DNA from: Rhodoferax sp. | Lineage (GTDB): Bacteria; Pseudomonadota; Gammaproteobacteria; Burkholderiales; Burkholderiaceae_C | NCBI GenBank assembly: GCA_029866205.1 | Contig: JARWZT010000003.1 | Coordinates: forward strand, 1 to 64,000 | Direction of reading: 5' to 3' | DNA: 64,000 nucleotides | Shown here: piece by piece, positions 1 to 8,629 of the stretch | How positions within the stretch are numbered: position 1 is the first letter of the stretch | Layout: each line of letters opens with the position of its first letter | Notes under the pieces: generated by a model | What the model saw: the letters and a program-made list of their open reading frames with translations, nothing else | Databases searched by the model: none | Told to the model about the DNA's origin: nothing | Program-made: the position numbers and the translations under genes

Positions 1-935
1 ACCCAGGCATCAATCACCGTGACGTCGTTCATCGCCTTGAGTGCGTCGTAGGCGACTTGCGCCTCGGGGTAGTGGCGGCGCAGAAAATTAAGCCATTGCT
101 TCAGGCGTCCTGCCTGCTGGCGGCGCTCCAAGGTGTTGCGCACCAAGCCCCAAAAAGCCGCAATATGGGGCGCCAAGCCCGCCCAATCGGTCCGCGGCCT
201 GAGGGCGTCCGGGCTGCCGGAGTGAATAATCGCGTGCGCCAGGCCGGGGTAGCTGACGATGCCGCGCCCCAGCATCAGGGTCTGGCAACCCGACTCGGCG
301 CGGCAGGCCAGGGCGTCGTGCACATTCCAGATTTCCCCGTTGGCCACCAGTGGCGTGCGCACCACTGCGGCAATGTCCGCAATGCGGCCCCAGTAGGCGG
401 GAGGGCGGTAGGCGTCGGCCCGGGTGCGGGCATGGACCGCAATTTCATCCGCACCTCCGGCCTCGAGCGCCAGTGCGCATTCTTCCGCGCGGCGGTCGTC
501 GTGAAACCCCAGACGCATCTTGGCCGATACGACCTGGTGCCCAGGCACCGCACGGCGCACCGCAGACACGATTTTGAACAGCAGTTCGGGATCTTCCAGC
601 AAAGCCGCACCGCCACCGTGCCGGTTAACGACCTTGGCGGGGCAACCAAAATTGAGGTCGACGCCATCGGCACCGAGCCCCGCCACGCGCGCCGCGTTGT
701 CGGCGAGGCAGCTCGGGTCTGAACCCAAAAGCTGGGGCCGCACGGGAATGCCGGCCAAGGTGCGGCCCCCAGTCAGCAGCTCGGGCACCACCCGGACAAA
801 AGCGCGCTCGGGCAGCAAGGTGTTGGTGACGCGGATAAATTCGGACACACAGCGATCAATGCCACCCACCCGGGTCAGGATGTCACGCAGGACAAAGTCC
901 AGCAGGCCCTCCATCGGGGCTAAGACGATCGCCAT
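1..935 (-). CDS. dusC: tRNA-dihydrouridine synthase DusC (3' end outside window)
   Basis: FMN enzyme that reduces a uridine in the tRNA D-loop to dihydrouridine, in the cytoplasm. The frame is open from an ATG at 935 to the window edge, about 311 codons, so the C-terminus is missing. The protein opens MAIVLAPMEGLLDF, the DusC-type form of the Dus start (DusA and DusB differ here). It then shows the GVDLNFGCPAKVVN segment with the catalytic cysteine, a VSAKMRLG strand, an AVHARTR segment and an ANGEIW/LGRG phosphate-binding end, in the order expected for the TIM barrel. It lies 33 bases beyond the hemH stop on the same strand and may be transcribed with it. The DusC subtype (U16) is inferred from similarity to the E. 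coli protein. Confidence 0.93.
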   Translation of the reverse strand, partial: MAIVLAPMEGLLDFVLRDILTRVGGIDRCVSEFIRVTNTLLPERAFVRVVPELLTGGRTLAGIPVRPQLLGSDPSCLADNAARVAGLGADGVDLNFGCPAKVVNRHGGGAALLEDPELLFKIVSAVRRAVPGHQVVSAKMRLGFHDDRRAEECALALEAGGADEIAVHARTRADAYRPPAYWGRIADIAAVVRTPLVANGEIWNVHDALACRAESGCQTLMLGRGIVSYPGLAHAIIHSGSPDALRPRTDWAGLAPHIAAFWGLVRNTLERRQQAGRLKQWLNFLRRHYPEAQVAYDALKAMNDVTVIDAW

Positions 936-968
936 CGTGCAATGCGTTGCGGTGGGTGCGTCAGAAAA

Positions 969-2060
969 TTACTGTTTGGCGCCCAAGGCCAGTGCCGCGG
1001 CGCGCGAAGCCGCCAGCATGCGCGGATCAGCCAACTCTTGGGTATTCCAGCCCGCCAGATGCTGCTTTGCCACCTCGGCCAAGGCAGCAATGCCTGACGG
1101 GTCATCGTTCAGACACGCGATATAGCCAAATTCTTTGCCCCCGGCATGCAGAAATGCTTCGCGCGCTTCCATGTTGATTTCCTCCAGGGTTTCCAGGCAG
1201 TCGCTGGTAAAGCCCGGGCACACCACGTCGACCCGCTGGACCCCCGACTCTGCCATGGCAATCAGGGTGGGCTCGGTGTAGGGCTCAAGCCACTTGGCGC
1301 GCCCCAGCCGGCTCTGAAAGGTGACTTTGTATTGGTCTTTTGAGAGCCCCAGAGCATCCGCCAGCAGGCGCGCGGTTTTGAAGCATTCGCAGTGGTACAT
1401 GTCGCCCAAGGCCAGCGTACGTTCCGGTACACCGTGAAAGCTCATGACCAGCACGTCCGGGCGGGTTTTGCCCAGCCAGTGTTGGCGCACGCTGGCGGCC
1501 AGCGCGGCGATGTAGGCAGGGTGGTCGTGGTAATGGTTCACAAACCGCAGCTCGGGAATGGCGCGGGTTTTGCTGGCCCACGCATAGACGGCGTCAAACA
1601 GGCTGGCGGTCGTGGTGGCCGAGTATTGGGGGTAGGCTGGCAGTACCAGCACCCGCGTGACCCCTTGCGCCTTCAGCGCGTCAAGCTGCGAGGCGATGGA
1701 TGTGCTGCCATAGCGCATGGCCCAGCGCACCACCACGTTTTCGCCTTGTTCACCAAGCAAGCCTTGCAACAGCTTGGCCTGCTTTTCGGTGCCGATTTTG
1801 AGCGGCGAGCCCTCAGGCGTCCAGATACTGGCGTATTTGGCCGCTGATTTGGCGGGGCGAAAACGCAAGATGATGCCGTGAAGAATGAGTAGCCACAGCA
1901 AACGCGGGATTTCAACGACCCGTTGGTCGCTCAAAAATTCTGCCAGGTAGCGGCGTACGGCCGGTGCCGTTGGGGCATCGGGTGTACCCAGGTTGCAGTA
2001 AAGCACCGCCGTGCGCGGGGTTTGGCCGTGGGTAAAAGGGGGTTCTTTGGAAAAGGGCAT
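969..2060 (-). CDS. hemH: Ferrochelatase
   Basis: Last step of heme synthesis: inserts Fe2+ into protoporphyrin IX. The 363-residue protein from the ATG at 2060 has the usual length. Seen directly: [11 protein letters not shown] near the N-terminus, the active-site histidine in VMSFHGVPE (His209), the [10 protein letters not shown] segment, TFQSRLG, and [15 protein letters not shown] with the conserved glutamate (Glu290). The frame stays open upstream to 2261 but that extension overlaps the divergent HAD gene and looks non-biological, so the ATG at 2060 is chosen. This start is only 19 bases from the HAD start on the other strand, so one or both promoters must lie inside the neighbouring coding sequence. 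Confidence 0.96.
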   Translation of the reverse strand: MPFSKEPPFTHGQTPRTAVLYCNLGTPDAPTAPAVRRYLAEFLSDQRVVEIPRLLWLLILHGIILRFRPAKSAAKYASIWTPEGSPLKIGTEKQAKLLQGLLGEQGENVVVRWAMRYGSTSIASQLDALKAQGVTRVLVLPAYPQYSATTTASLFDAVYAWASKTRAIPELRFVNHYHDHPAYIAALAASVRQHWLGKTRPDVLVMSFHGVPERTLALGDMYHCECFKTARLLADALGLSKDQYKVTFQSRLGRAKWLEPYTEPTLIAMAESGVQRVDVVCPGFTSDCLETLEEINMEAREAFLHAGGKEFGYIACLNDDPSGIAALAEVAKQHLAGWNTQELADPRMLAASRAAALALGAKQ

Positions 2061-2079
2061 GCGGTATTCTCGCCCACCT

Positions 2080-2781
2080 ATGCTCCAAGTTTCCAAAATC
2101 AAAGCCATTACCCTCGACCTGGACGACACCCTGTGGCCGGTGCAGCCCACCATCGAACGGGCCGAACAGGTGTTGGCCGACTGGCTTGCCCAGCACGCGC
2201 CCGCCACTGCAAGCTTGCTCAGTGAGAGCGCCATGCGCAGCCAGGTGCGCAAAGCGGTCAACCTTGCACACCCCGAAATGGCGCACGATTTAAGCGCGCT
2301 GCGGCGTGCTTATTTGCAACGCGCGCTGGGCCAGGCGGGCGAGGACCCCGCATTGGCGCATCCGGCTTTTGAGGTCTTTTTTGCCGAACGCCAGCGGGTC
2401 ACCTTGTATCCGGACGCGCTTGCCGGATTGGCGGCTCTGGCGGCCCGCTTTCCAGTGCTCGCGGTGTCCAACGGCAATGCCGATGTGCACCGGGTGGGCC
2501 TGGGTGCCTATTTTGTCGGCAGCGTGAGCGCCCAGTCCTGCGGCGTGGCCAAGCCCCATATCGACATTTTTCATGCGGCGGCGCGCGCACTGCAATGCGC
2601 ACCCCACGAGGTGCTGCACGTGGGCGACGATGCGCAACTCGACGTTCTGGGTGCGCTGGACGCAGGAATGCAGGCCGCCTGGATCAACCGCGAGGCCAGG
2701 GCCTGGAGCCACGCACAGTCGCCCCACGTGAGCGCGAGCGACATGGCGCAGCTTTGCGAAGCGCTGGGATTGGCCGCTTAG
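2080..2781 (+). CDS. HAD-superfamily hydrolase (YigB-like phosphatase)
   Basis: Small-molecule phosphatase of the haloacid dehalogenase superfamily, 233 residues. All four HAD motifs are visible: motif [10 protein letters not shown] (nucleophile Asp13, acid/base Asp15), motif II AVSNGN, the motif III lysine in [10 protein letters not shown], and motif [15 protein letters not shown]. An alpha-helical cap sits between motifs I and II, as in C1-cap enzymes. Similarity suggests the YigB/FMN-phosphatase branch, but the substrate cannot be read from sequence. An earlier in-frame start at 2011 would overlap hemH; the ATG at 2080 places motif I at the usual distance from the N-terminus. A TATTCT hexamer at 2065-2070 lies close to the ATG and could make the message nearly leaderless. 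Confidence 0.9.
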   Translation: MLQVSKIKAITLDLDDTLWPVQPTIERAEQVLADWLAQHAPATASLLSESAMRSQVRKAVNLAHPEMAHDLSALRRAYLQRALGQAGEDPALAHPAFEVFFAERQRVTLYPDALAGLAALAARFPVLAVSNGNADVHRVGLGAYFVGSVSAQSCGVAKPHIDIFHAAARALQCAPHEVLHVGDDAQLDVLGALDAGMQAAWINREARAWSHAQSPHVSASDMAQLCEALGLAA

Positions 2782-2806
2782 CCAAGATCGCCTGAGCCCC
2801 GCCCCT

Positions 2807-5212
2807 TCAGGGCACCGCGCGCATTTGCAGGGTGCTGCGGGTGTGGGCACGGACATCGGAGGGTGACAAATACTGGCGCACATACTCCCCGCGGGCAAAG
2901 GCTTTTGCCTGGTCGGCGTAATGGGCATCAAAAAGTACCCCGCTCTGACCCACTGGGTTGATACCGACGGCCAGGCTGGCATCGGCAAAGTCCACCACGC
3001 CTCGGGTCGACGGGCCGTAACTCACGGCCCAGGGCGCCGGACCGATGGGGCCCGCCAGGTTGTTGGGGACCTCGCGCGCGCCGGGTACGGGCAGGGCGCC
3101 CACATTAAACAGTTTGTCGAGTGGCTTTTGTTGGCCCAGTGGGTGGTTGTGTGTGAGCGTGTGGGTCTTGCCCCAAATCCACTGGTTCGTATCAGGACCA
3201 TAGGTGTTTTTGAGGTGGACCAGCGTTGCCTGCCACGCGGTTTTGAGGGTGTCTGCCCGGGTCTCTATGGCGGTAGTGCCGCGCACGTCCCACCACGGAG
3301 ATTGGGCGTCGGCAATCAGCCGGGGCAGAGACTCGTCCAGCGCCCGCGTGCGCAGCAGGGCTTTGAACTGCACTTCGCCCAACTCGTCGGCCATGGCGCT
3401 GCGGCTAATCTCAAACAGCAATTGGCTAAAAAGAGTGGGCGCTAACTGGTCTTTGGAAAACTGACCGTTCCACTGGCCCAGCGTTTTCAGGAGGGCGCGG
3501 TCTTGCGGGTCGGTGAGCACGCGCTCGAGTACGGGCAACAGCCCCTGGAGCACCTGGCTTGCGAAGACTGTTTGCGTATCGCGCTGCATGGCCTGCATGG
3601 CCTGCGTGTCTGCGGGTGCGTTGGCGGTTTGCAAAAGGTGGGTCAGACGTTTTGCTCGTCCGGACGGGTTGTAGTAGCCCGGCGTAGCGCGAGCGCCTAT
3701 GGGCTGGTGGTTGGCGGAGACGATAAAGCCACGCGCCGGGTTTTCTTCTTGGGGGTTGTCTTTGAAGGGATAAAAGCCCGCCTTGTCGGCATCGCCTTTG
3801 CCCGCGTCCAAAATGAAGGTGGGATTCACGCCCTCGGGGCGGATCGGCAATTTTGCGGCGGCCCACCACCCGATGTCACCCTGTGCATTGGCCCAAACCA
3901 CATTCAGCCCCGGCGCATGAATTTTGCTGGCTGCGGTGCGTGCCTTGTCGCGGGTGTTGGCCCGGTTGAGTTCGTAAAAGGCCTCAAGCACCGGATTTTC
4001 GGTTTCCAGGAAGGCCCACCACATGGCAATGGGTTGGGTTCCCAGGGAATCTTTGTAGACCGCGTTAATGAGCGGTCCGTGGGGCGACCGCCGCAGCTGC
4101 AGCGACACCGGCGGCTGGCCTTTGACCGCGATGGTTTCCGTGTGTTCCGTCAGTTTGACCCATTTGCCATGGTCCCAGACTTCGTTCGGGTTGGCGGGGT
4201 TGACGCGTTCGGCGACCAGATCAATATCATCGTTCTGGAACATCGTCAGGCTCCAGCCGAATTCGGCGTTGTGTCCGAGCAGCGCCACCGGATTGAGCGC
4301 CTGAAAGTGGCCATACAGCTCGAAACCCGGGCTCATCAGGTGCGCTTCGTACCAGACGGCGGGTGCCGAATAGGCAATATGCGGGTCGCCCGCCAACATG
4401 GGTTTCCCGCTGGCGGTGCGGCGTCCGTCGACAACCCAGGCGTTGCTGCCTTCAAATGCGGGCACAGCTGCATTCTCAAGCGCGGTATGGCTGAGCGCCG
4501 CCAGCTGCCCCAGCCCCTGCCAGTCGGCCGCCTGCAAGGTCGACGACGGGGGGACGGCTGCCGTTGCAGTGAGGCCGGCAACGCCGCCGGGATGCCAGTC
4601 GAGGTCAAAAATCTTCAGGTAATCGGTGCCCAGCTGGTCGCGTATGAGCGTCATCACGGGTTCGGTCTTGAAGGCAGCGGCAAAGCTGTAGGCCAGGTAG
4701 CCCGACACTGCCAACGTGTCTTGCGGTGTGAATGGGCGCTTTGGGATGCCCAGCAGGTCAAATTCCAGCGGCGCGGGGTGGCTGGCCTGGTACTGGTTGA
4801 TGCCGTCCAGATAGGCTGCGAGCGACTGGTTGGCCGGTGTGGCCATGTCCATCGCCTGGGCCACTCGGGCGGCGTGTGCGCGGATGCCCAAGGTGCGAAA
4901 GAGCCGGTCGGTGTCGAGCAGTTTGGGCCCCAGGACTTCGGAGAGTTCGCCCATGGCCAGGCGCCGCACCATCTCCATCTGGAACAGGCGATCTTGGGCG
5001 TGCACATAGCCCAGTGCGCGGTACAGGTCTGCCTCGTTTTGTGCCTGGATGTGCGGCACGCCGCGTTCGTCGTAACGCACCGTCACTTCTTGCTGCAAGC
5101 CACGCAGGTCGATCGTTCCCGCGCGCACAGGCTGTTTGGTCAGCACATACCAAACGCCACCCGCAAGAAACAAGGCCAGGGCCGCAGCCAGTAATTTGAA
5201 GAGTAGTTTCAT
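2807..5212 (-). CDS. Penicillin acylase family protein (Ntn hydrolase, exported)
   Basis: Amidase of the N-terminal nucleophile class (peptidase family S45), probably periplasmic. The 801-residue precursor starts with an uncleaved or signal-type membrane segment (residues about 4-24). It carries the alpha-chain motif VRYDERGVPHIQA and, after a linker, EGSNAWV, whose serine (about Ser256) would become the beta-chain N-terminal nucleophile after autocleavage. GDPHI, a downstream NP-rich beta core and GPSTRG near the C-terminus also fit. Family members cleave beta-lactam side chains or acyl-homoserine lactones; the substrate is not predictable here. The ATG at 5212 puts the signal segment at the N-terminus; the longer frame to 5299 does not. 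It ends 25 bases from the convergent HAD gene and lies downstream of the hpn operon. Confidence 0.92.
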   Translation of the reverse strand: MKLLFKLLAAALALFLAGGVWYVLTKQPVRAGTIDLRGLQQEVTVRYDERGVPHIQAQNEADLYRALGYVHAQDRLFQMEMVRRLAMGELSEVLGPKLLDTDRLFRTLGIRAHAARVAQAMDMATPANQSLAAYLDGINQYQASHPAPLEFDLLGIPKRPFTPQDTLAVSGYLAYSFAAAFKTEPVMTLIRDQLGTDYLKIFDLDWHPGGVAGLTATAAVPPSSTLQAADWQGLGQLAALSHTALENAAVPAFEGSNAWVVDGRRTASGKPMLAGDPHIAYSAPAVWYEAHLMSPGFELYGHFQALNPVALLGHNAEFGWSLTMFQNDDIDLVAERVNPANPNEVWDHGKWVKLTEHTETIAVKGQPPVSLQLRRSPHGPLINAVYKDSLGTQPIAMWWAFLETENPVLEAFYELNRANTRDKARTAASKIHAPGLNVVWANAQGDIGWWAAAKLPIRPEGVNPTFILDAGKGDADKAGFYPFKDNPQEENPARGFIVSANHQPIGARATPGYYNPSGRAKRLTHLLQTANAPADTQAMQAMQRDTQTVFASQVLQGLLPVLERVLTDPQDRALLKTLGQWNGQFSKDQLAPTLFSQLLFEISRSAMADELGEVQFKALLRTRALDESLPRLIADAQSPWWDVRGTTAIETRADTLKTAWQATLVHLKNTYGPDTNQWIWGKTHTLTHNHPLGQQKPLDKLFNVGALPVPGAREVPNNLAGPIGPAPWAVSYGPSTRGVVDFADASLAVGINPVGQSGVLFDAHYADQAKAFARGEYVRQYLSPSDVRAHTRSTLQMRAVP

Positions 5213-5286
5213 GGCTTGGGGGCGAAGTTGGTTGCGCAGCAGCCAAATGTTAGGGTTCTTCGCCGGTGTAAACCATAGGGCCTGAC

Positions 5287-5310
5287 CCTGATGCAGCAAG
5301 CCGCATCAGG
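5287..5310. terminator. Hairpin between hpnE and the acylase gene
   Basis: An 8-bp perfect stem (5287-5294 with 5303-5310) and an 8-base loop lie just past the hpnE stop. No T tract follows on the minus strand, so it may be a pause or RNA-stability element rather than a complete intrinsic terminator. Confidence 0.45.
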
Positions 5311-5331
5311 CAGTGCCATACCCCCAAGCGT

Positions 5332-6762
5332 TCAAGGTTTCCAGGAAAACCCGTCGGCTTCGTCCAAGGCCATCGCCGCCATCAGTCCGCTGCGCACCGC
5401 GCCTTCGAGGGTGGAGGGATAGGGCGCGTAAAGGTAGTCGCCGCAGGCGAGCAGACCCGGCGCAATGCGCTGTGGCGGCCGCGCGAGCCGGGGCGTGCAA
5501 GCCAGCGTGGCCCGTTTTTCGACCACGGTCTGCACTGCCACCAACGGATGGCCATTCAGCAGGTGCGCCAGTTGTTCCTGGCCTTGGGCAAGCACCTGTT
5601 GTTCCAGGGTGTCGTGGGTGCCCACCGCGGCACTGGCCACAAAAGCCATCAAGCCGGTGGGCCCGCCCAATTGGCCCCGGTCAAACACAAACTGGGCCGG
5701 CAGCTGCGGGCTGCTCGCCAAGGCGAGCATGGGCGCCGGCAGCACCAGGCCGGTGGCGTAGGCGTATACGGTGGCAATGGGCTCATAGCGCAGGGCCTGT
5801 GCCGGGCGAAGCCAGCGCTGCAGGTAAAGCGCCAGATTTTTGGGTGCATGGGGTGCGTACTCTGCCAAGGCTTGAACTGCATGCGCGGGCGCTGTGGCCC
5901 AGACCACCGCATCAAACTCAAGCTCGCCCACGCGCCACAGACCCGCATGCCATTGGGGTGCGGGCGCGCGCTCACCCAACCGCACGTCGACGCCACGGTC
6001 CGTCAACCAGCGCGCTGCCGCTTGCGGGAACAAGGCCGACAGGTCGACTCGTGGCAACAGCAGGTCCGAGCCCTGCCAGGGTCGGCCAGGGGTCAGGTCT
6101 GTGGCATCGCCCGCAGGCGCGCTGGCGGACGAAACCGGCTTCAGCGTGTCATACAGAACGGTCAGGAACACTTGACCGCTAGCTTGCTGCACTGGGGTGT
6201 TGAGGGCGGACACGCACAGGGGTGCGATGAAGGTGTCCATCACCAGCGGACGAATCCCCACGCACAGCTCTGCCACAGTCTCGGCCGCGCCGCATTGAAA
6301 GTCGGCGCGTTTCCAGCGCCCCAGCGCCTTGAGCAATGACCATTTGTCTCCCAAACTCCAGCCGCGCGCGCCCAACACCCCAGCCAGCAGGTTCCAGGGT
6401 TGGGGCCAATCGGGCAAGCGCAGTCCGTTGCCGTCGGGGGTTTGCAGCGCCAGCGGCAAGCGCAGCAGCAGGGCGGCGGGGTCCAAACCGACCAAGCGCA
6501 TCAGGTCCAGTGTTTCGCGGTAGCCGCCAATCAGGATGTGCTGGCCGTTGTCCAGTCGGGTTTGGGTTCCGTCAGGGAGCGGATGGGTGACATCGTCGGC
6601 CAATGCGCGCGCCCGTCCGCCCAAGGACCGCGAGGCTTCGATCACGGTCACCCGATGCCCACCCTGGGTGGCGCTCACTGCGGCCGCAAGGCCCGCCCAG
6701 CCCGCTCCGATGATGCAGACTTTCTTGCTTTTCAAAGCCGTCCCAGCGCCTGGACTTTCCAT
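5332..6762 (-). CDS. hpnE: Hydroxysqualene dehydroxylase HpnE
   Basis: FAD-dependent amine-oxidase-fold enzyme that reduces hydroxysqualene to squalene, the last step of the HpnCDE route. The 476-residue protein has the dinucleotide-binding motif VCIIGAGWAGLAAA near residue 17, followed by VIEASRSLGGRA, the GQHILIGGY segment typical of HpnE, the PLCVSALNTP motif, and a C-terminal FAD contact (ACGDYLYAPYPSTLEGAVRSG). It overlaps the end of hpnD by 31 bases on the same strand, so translation is probably coupled. The family also resembles carotenoid desaturases, but the three-gene context makes HpnE the clear choice. Confidence 0.95.
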   Translation of the reverse strand: MESPGAGTALKSKKVCIIGAGWAGLAAAVSATQGGHRVTVIEASRSLGGRARALADDVTHPLPDGTQTRLDNGQHILIGGYRETLDLMRLVGLDPAALLLRLPLALQTPDGNGLRLPDWPQPWNLLAGVLGARGWSLGDKWSLLKALGRWKRADFQCGAAETVAELCVGIRPLVMDTFIAPLCVSALNTPVQQASGQVFLTVLYDTLKPVSSASAPAGDATDLTPGRPWQGSDLLLPRVDLSALFPQAAARWLTDRGVDVRLGERAPAPQWHAGLWRVGELEFDAVVWATAPAHAVQALAEYAPHAPKNLALYLQRWLRPAQALRYEPIATVYAYATGLVLPAPMLALASSPQLPAQFVFDRGQLGGPTGLMAFVASAAVGTHDTLEQQVLAQGQEQLAHLLNGHPLVAVQTVVEKRATLACTPRLARPPQRIAPGLLACGDYLYAPYPSTLEGAVRSGLMAAMALDEADGFSWKP

Positions 6763-7571
6763 GCGAGCCAGAGCTTGCGCAGAGGCGTAAGGCGCACCCG
6801 TTGGGCCAACACCGGAAACCGCTGCGCTTCAATTTCCCGCAAGAGGCTGCGGTAAATACTGGCCATCATCAGCCCGGGCTTTTGGCTGCGGTGGTCGGCT
6901 GGAGGCAACAGGGCCAAGGCTTCTTCATACAGTGCGTGCGCCCGCTGGGACTGAAACACCATGAGTGCCTGAAACCGGTCGGAGGGGACCGCCTTGAGAA
7001 TTTCGTGGGCTTTGACATCGAAGCGTTGCAATTCGCTGACCGGCAGGTAAATCCGGCCGCGCTGCGCGTCTTCACCGACGTCCCGGATGATGTTGGTGAG
7101 CTGAAGTGCTTGCCCCAGGGTATGGGCGTAGGCGGTGGTTTGCGCCTGTGTCTGGCCAAAAATGCCAGCGGCTACCTCACCCACCACACCCGCGACCAGG
7201 TGGCAGTAGCGCTGCAGGTTGGGGTAGTCCAGGTAGCGGGTCTGCTCAAGGTCCATTTGGCAGCCCTCAATGACACTTTGCAGCTGCTTTTGGGTAATGC
7301 CGTAGGCGCTCGCGTGGGGCATCAGTGCCAGCATCACCGGGTGACTGGGGCGCCCGGCAAAGGCCTGGGCCACTTCGTCGCTCCACCAAGCCAGCTTGGT
7401 GGCGGCAATGCCCAAGTCCACCGCGTCGTCAACCACATCGTCGACTTCTCGGCAAAAGGCGTAAAAAGCGGTAATCGCGGCCCGCCTGGGTGCAGGCAAA
7501 AATAGAAATGCGTAATAGAAGCTGCTTCCAGAGGCAGCCGCCTTTTGCTCAACATACTGCGCCGGTGTCAT
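6732..7571 (-). CDS. hpnD: Presqualene diphosphate synthase HpnD
   Basis: Trans-isoprenyl diphosphate synthase (squalene/phytoene synthase family) that joins two farnesyl diphosphates into presqualene diphosphate. The protein is 279 residues from the ATG at 7571; an upstream in-frame start exists at 7610 but would run into hpnC. Both Mg2+-diphosphate aspartate motifs are visible: DDVVDD (about residues 44-49) and IIRDVGEDAQRGRIYLP (about residues 162-176). It is the middle gene of hpnC-hpnD-hpnE, 22 bases after hpnC and overlapping hpnE. Standing alone it could be called a phytoene synthase, but the neighbours fix the role. Confidence 0.95.
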   Translation of the reverse strand: MTPAQYVEQKAAASGSSFYYAFLFLPAPRRAAITAFYAFCREVDDVVDDAVDLGIAATKLAWWSDEVAQAFAGRPSHPVMLALMPHASAYGITQKQLQSVIEGCQMDLEQTRYLDYPNLQRYCHLVAGVVGEVAAGIFGQTQAQTTAYAHTLGQALQLTNIIRDVGEDAQRGRIYLPVSELQRFDVKAHEILKAVPSDRFQALMVFQSQRAHALYEEALALLPPADHRSQKPGLMMASIYRSLLREIEAQRFPVLAQRVRLTPLRKLWLAWKVQALGRL

Positions 7572-7593
7572 CGCGCTATTGTCGCTCAGGCCC

Positions 7594-8472
7594 CTACATC
7601 CAAAGTGCACGCCAGATCAGCAAGGGCCCATCCCAAGGGCGCAGTCGCGGACGCTGGTGCAGTACCCGGCCCTTCAGGGCTTGCACTTTGTCCAAAATGC
7701 GCAGACCGCCTTGCACCACCAGGCGCAGCTCCCAACCCGCCCGGCCCGGAACCCGGTGCACCAGCGCGGCAGCGTTTTCCATCCGGGTGCGCGCGTCGTG
7801 TGCGCAGTCGGAGACCAGCCCATCGGCACGCCGTGCCTGTGCCGGGTCCTTCAGGTCTGCGGGTGTCAGGCTCCATCGATCGCACCCGTCTTGCGGAAAG
7901 TAGCAGCGTCCTCGGGGCAGGTCGCGGCTGGGGTCTTGCCAAAAATTGATCAGTTGCAGTGCACTGCAAATTCCGTCGCTCCAGTCCAGCGACTGCGCAT
8001 CGGTCACACCGTACAAATGCAGCAGCAGGCGTCCTACCGGATTGGCCGATCGCCGGCAGTAATCCAGCAGCGCTGCCTGGTCGGCATAGCCGGTGCCATC
8101 GCGGGTTTTTTCAATGTCTTGCACAAAGGCGTCCAGCAAGGCGTGCAGCAGCGCGGCGGGTAACTTGTACTGGGCAATAGCCTGGCGCAGCGGCTCAAAA
8201 ATCCAGGCCCATTGGGCGTTTTGCGTGGGTTGGTCCAAGCACGCGGATTCGAGCGCGGTCCGGTAAGCCCGTAAATCAGCCAATCGCTGCGACGCACTGG
8301 CCACGCCCTCGTCGGCCAGGTCATCGGCAGTGCGGGCAAAGTGGTAAATCGCGGCAATGGGGGCGCGAAGGTGTTCAGGGCAGAGCCAAGACGCCACCGG
8401 AAAGTTTTCGTAATGGGTGACTGCCGTGGCCGGGGCAGGAGGTCGGGACGATGGCATGCCGACATTTTGCAT
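7594..8472 (-). CDS. hpnC: Hydroxysqualene synthase HpnC
   Basis: Converts presqualene diphosphate to hydroxysqualene; same fold as HpnD. HYENFPVASWLCP near the N-terminus is a good HpnC marker. The first aspartate motif ARTADDLADE is at about residues 46-55 and the second is in NFWQDPSRDLPRGRCYFP. The start is uncertain: ATG at 8472 is used here (292 residues), but GTG at 8487 and ATG at 8457 are in the same frame and none has a strong ribosome-binding site. First gene of the squalene operon; divergent from the RND efflux genes. No squalene-hopene cyclase is in the window, so the end product is unknown. Confidence 0.94.
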   Translation of the reverse strand: MQNVGMPSSRPPAPATAVTHYENFPVASWLCPEHLRAPIAAIYHFARTADDLADEGVASASQRLADLRAYRTALESACLDQPTQNAQWAWIFEPLRQAIAQYKLPAALLHALLDAFVQDIEKTRDGTGYADQAALLDYCRRSANPVGRLLLHLYGVTDAQSLDWSDGICSALQLINFWQDPSRDLPRGRCYFPQDGCDRWSLTPADLKDPAQARRADGLVSDCAHDARTRMENAAALVHRVPGRAGWELRLVVQGGLRILDKVQALKGRVLHQRPRLRPWDGPLLIWRALWM

Positions 8473-8527
8473 TGAGGACGGGGCCACTTCGCCGTGGCTT
8501 TCTTCAATAACTCAGCAATTTGGGAAG

Positions 8528-8600
8528 GGTCATTCGTTGGGCATGGCGCTTGGGTTAAAATTAATAACCCGCTGGTCATTATTGCACTCTGCTGGTCATT
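8528..8600. promoter_or_regulatory. Operator-like repeats between hpnC and the RND operon
   Basis: The divergent intergenic space holds an inverted repeat GGGTTA-N7-TAACCC (8552-8570) and three direct copies of GGTCATT (8528-8534, 8574-8580, 8594-8600). The last two are part of a longer 10-base repeat GCTGGTCATT spaced 20 bases apart, about two helical turns. This is the arrangement expected for a repressor or activator site controlling the pump, but no regulator gene is adjacent. Confidence 0.45.
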
Positions 8601-8629
8601 TCTGTCACTTTCAGCGCTCCCACTCTTCT

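Noticed and set aside
2061..2261. N-terminal extension of ferrochelatase to 2261
   Set aside because: It overlaps the HAD gene on the other strand and adds residues not found in HemH; the ATG at 2060 gives a normal length.
3503..5194. A 563-codon plus-strand frame inside the penicillin acylase gene
   Set aside because: Antisense to a clear Ntn hydrolase; no motifs.
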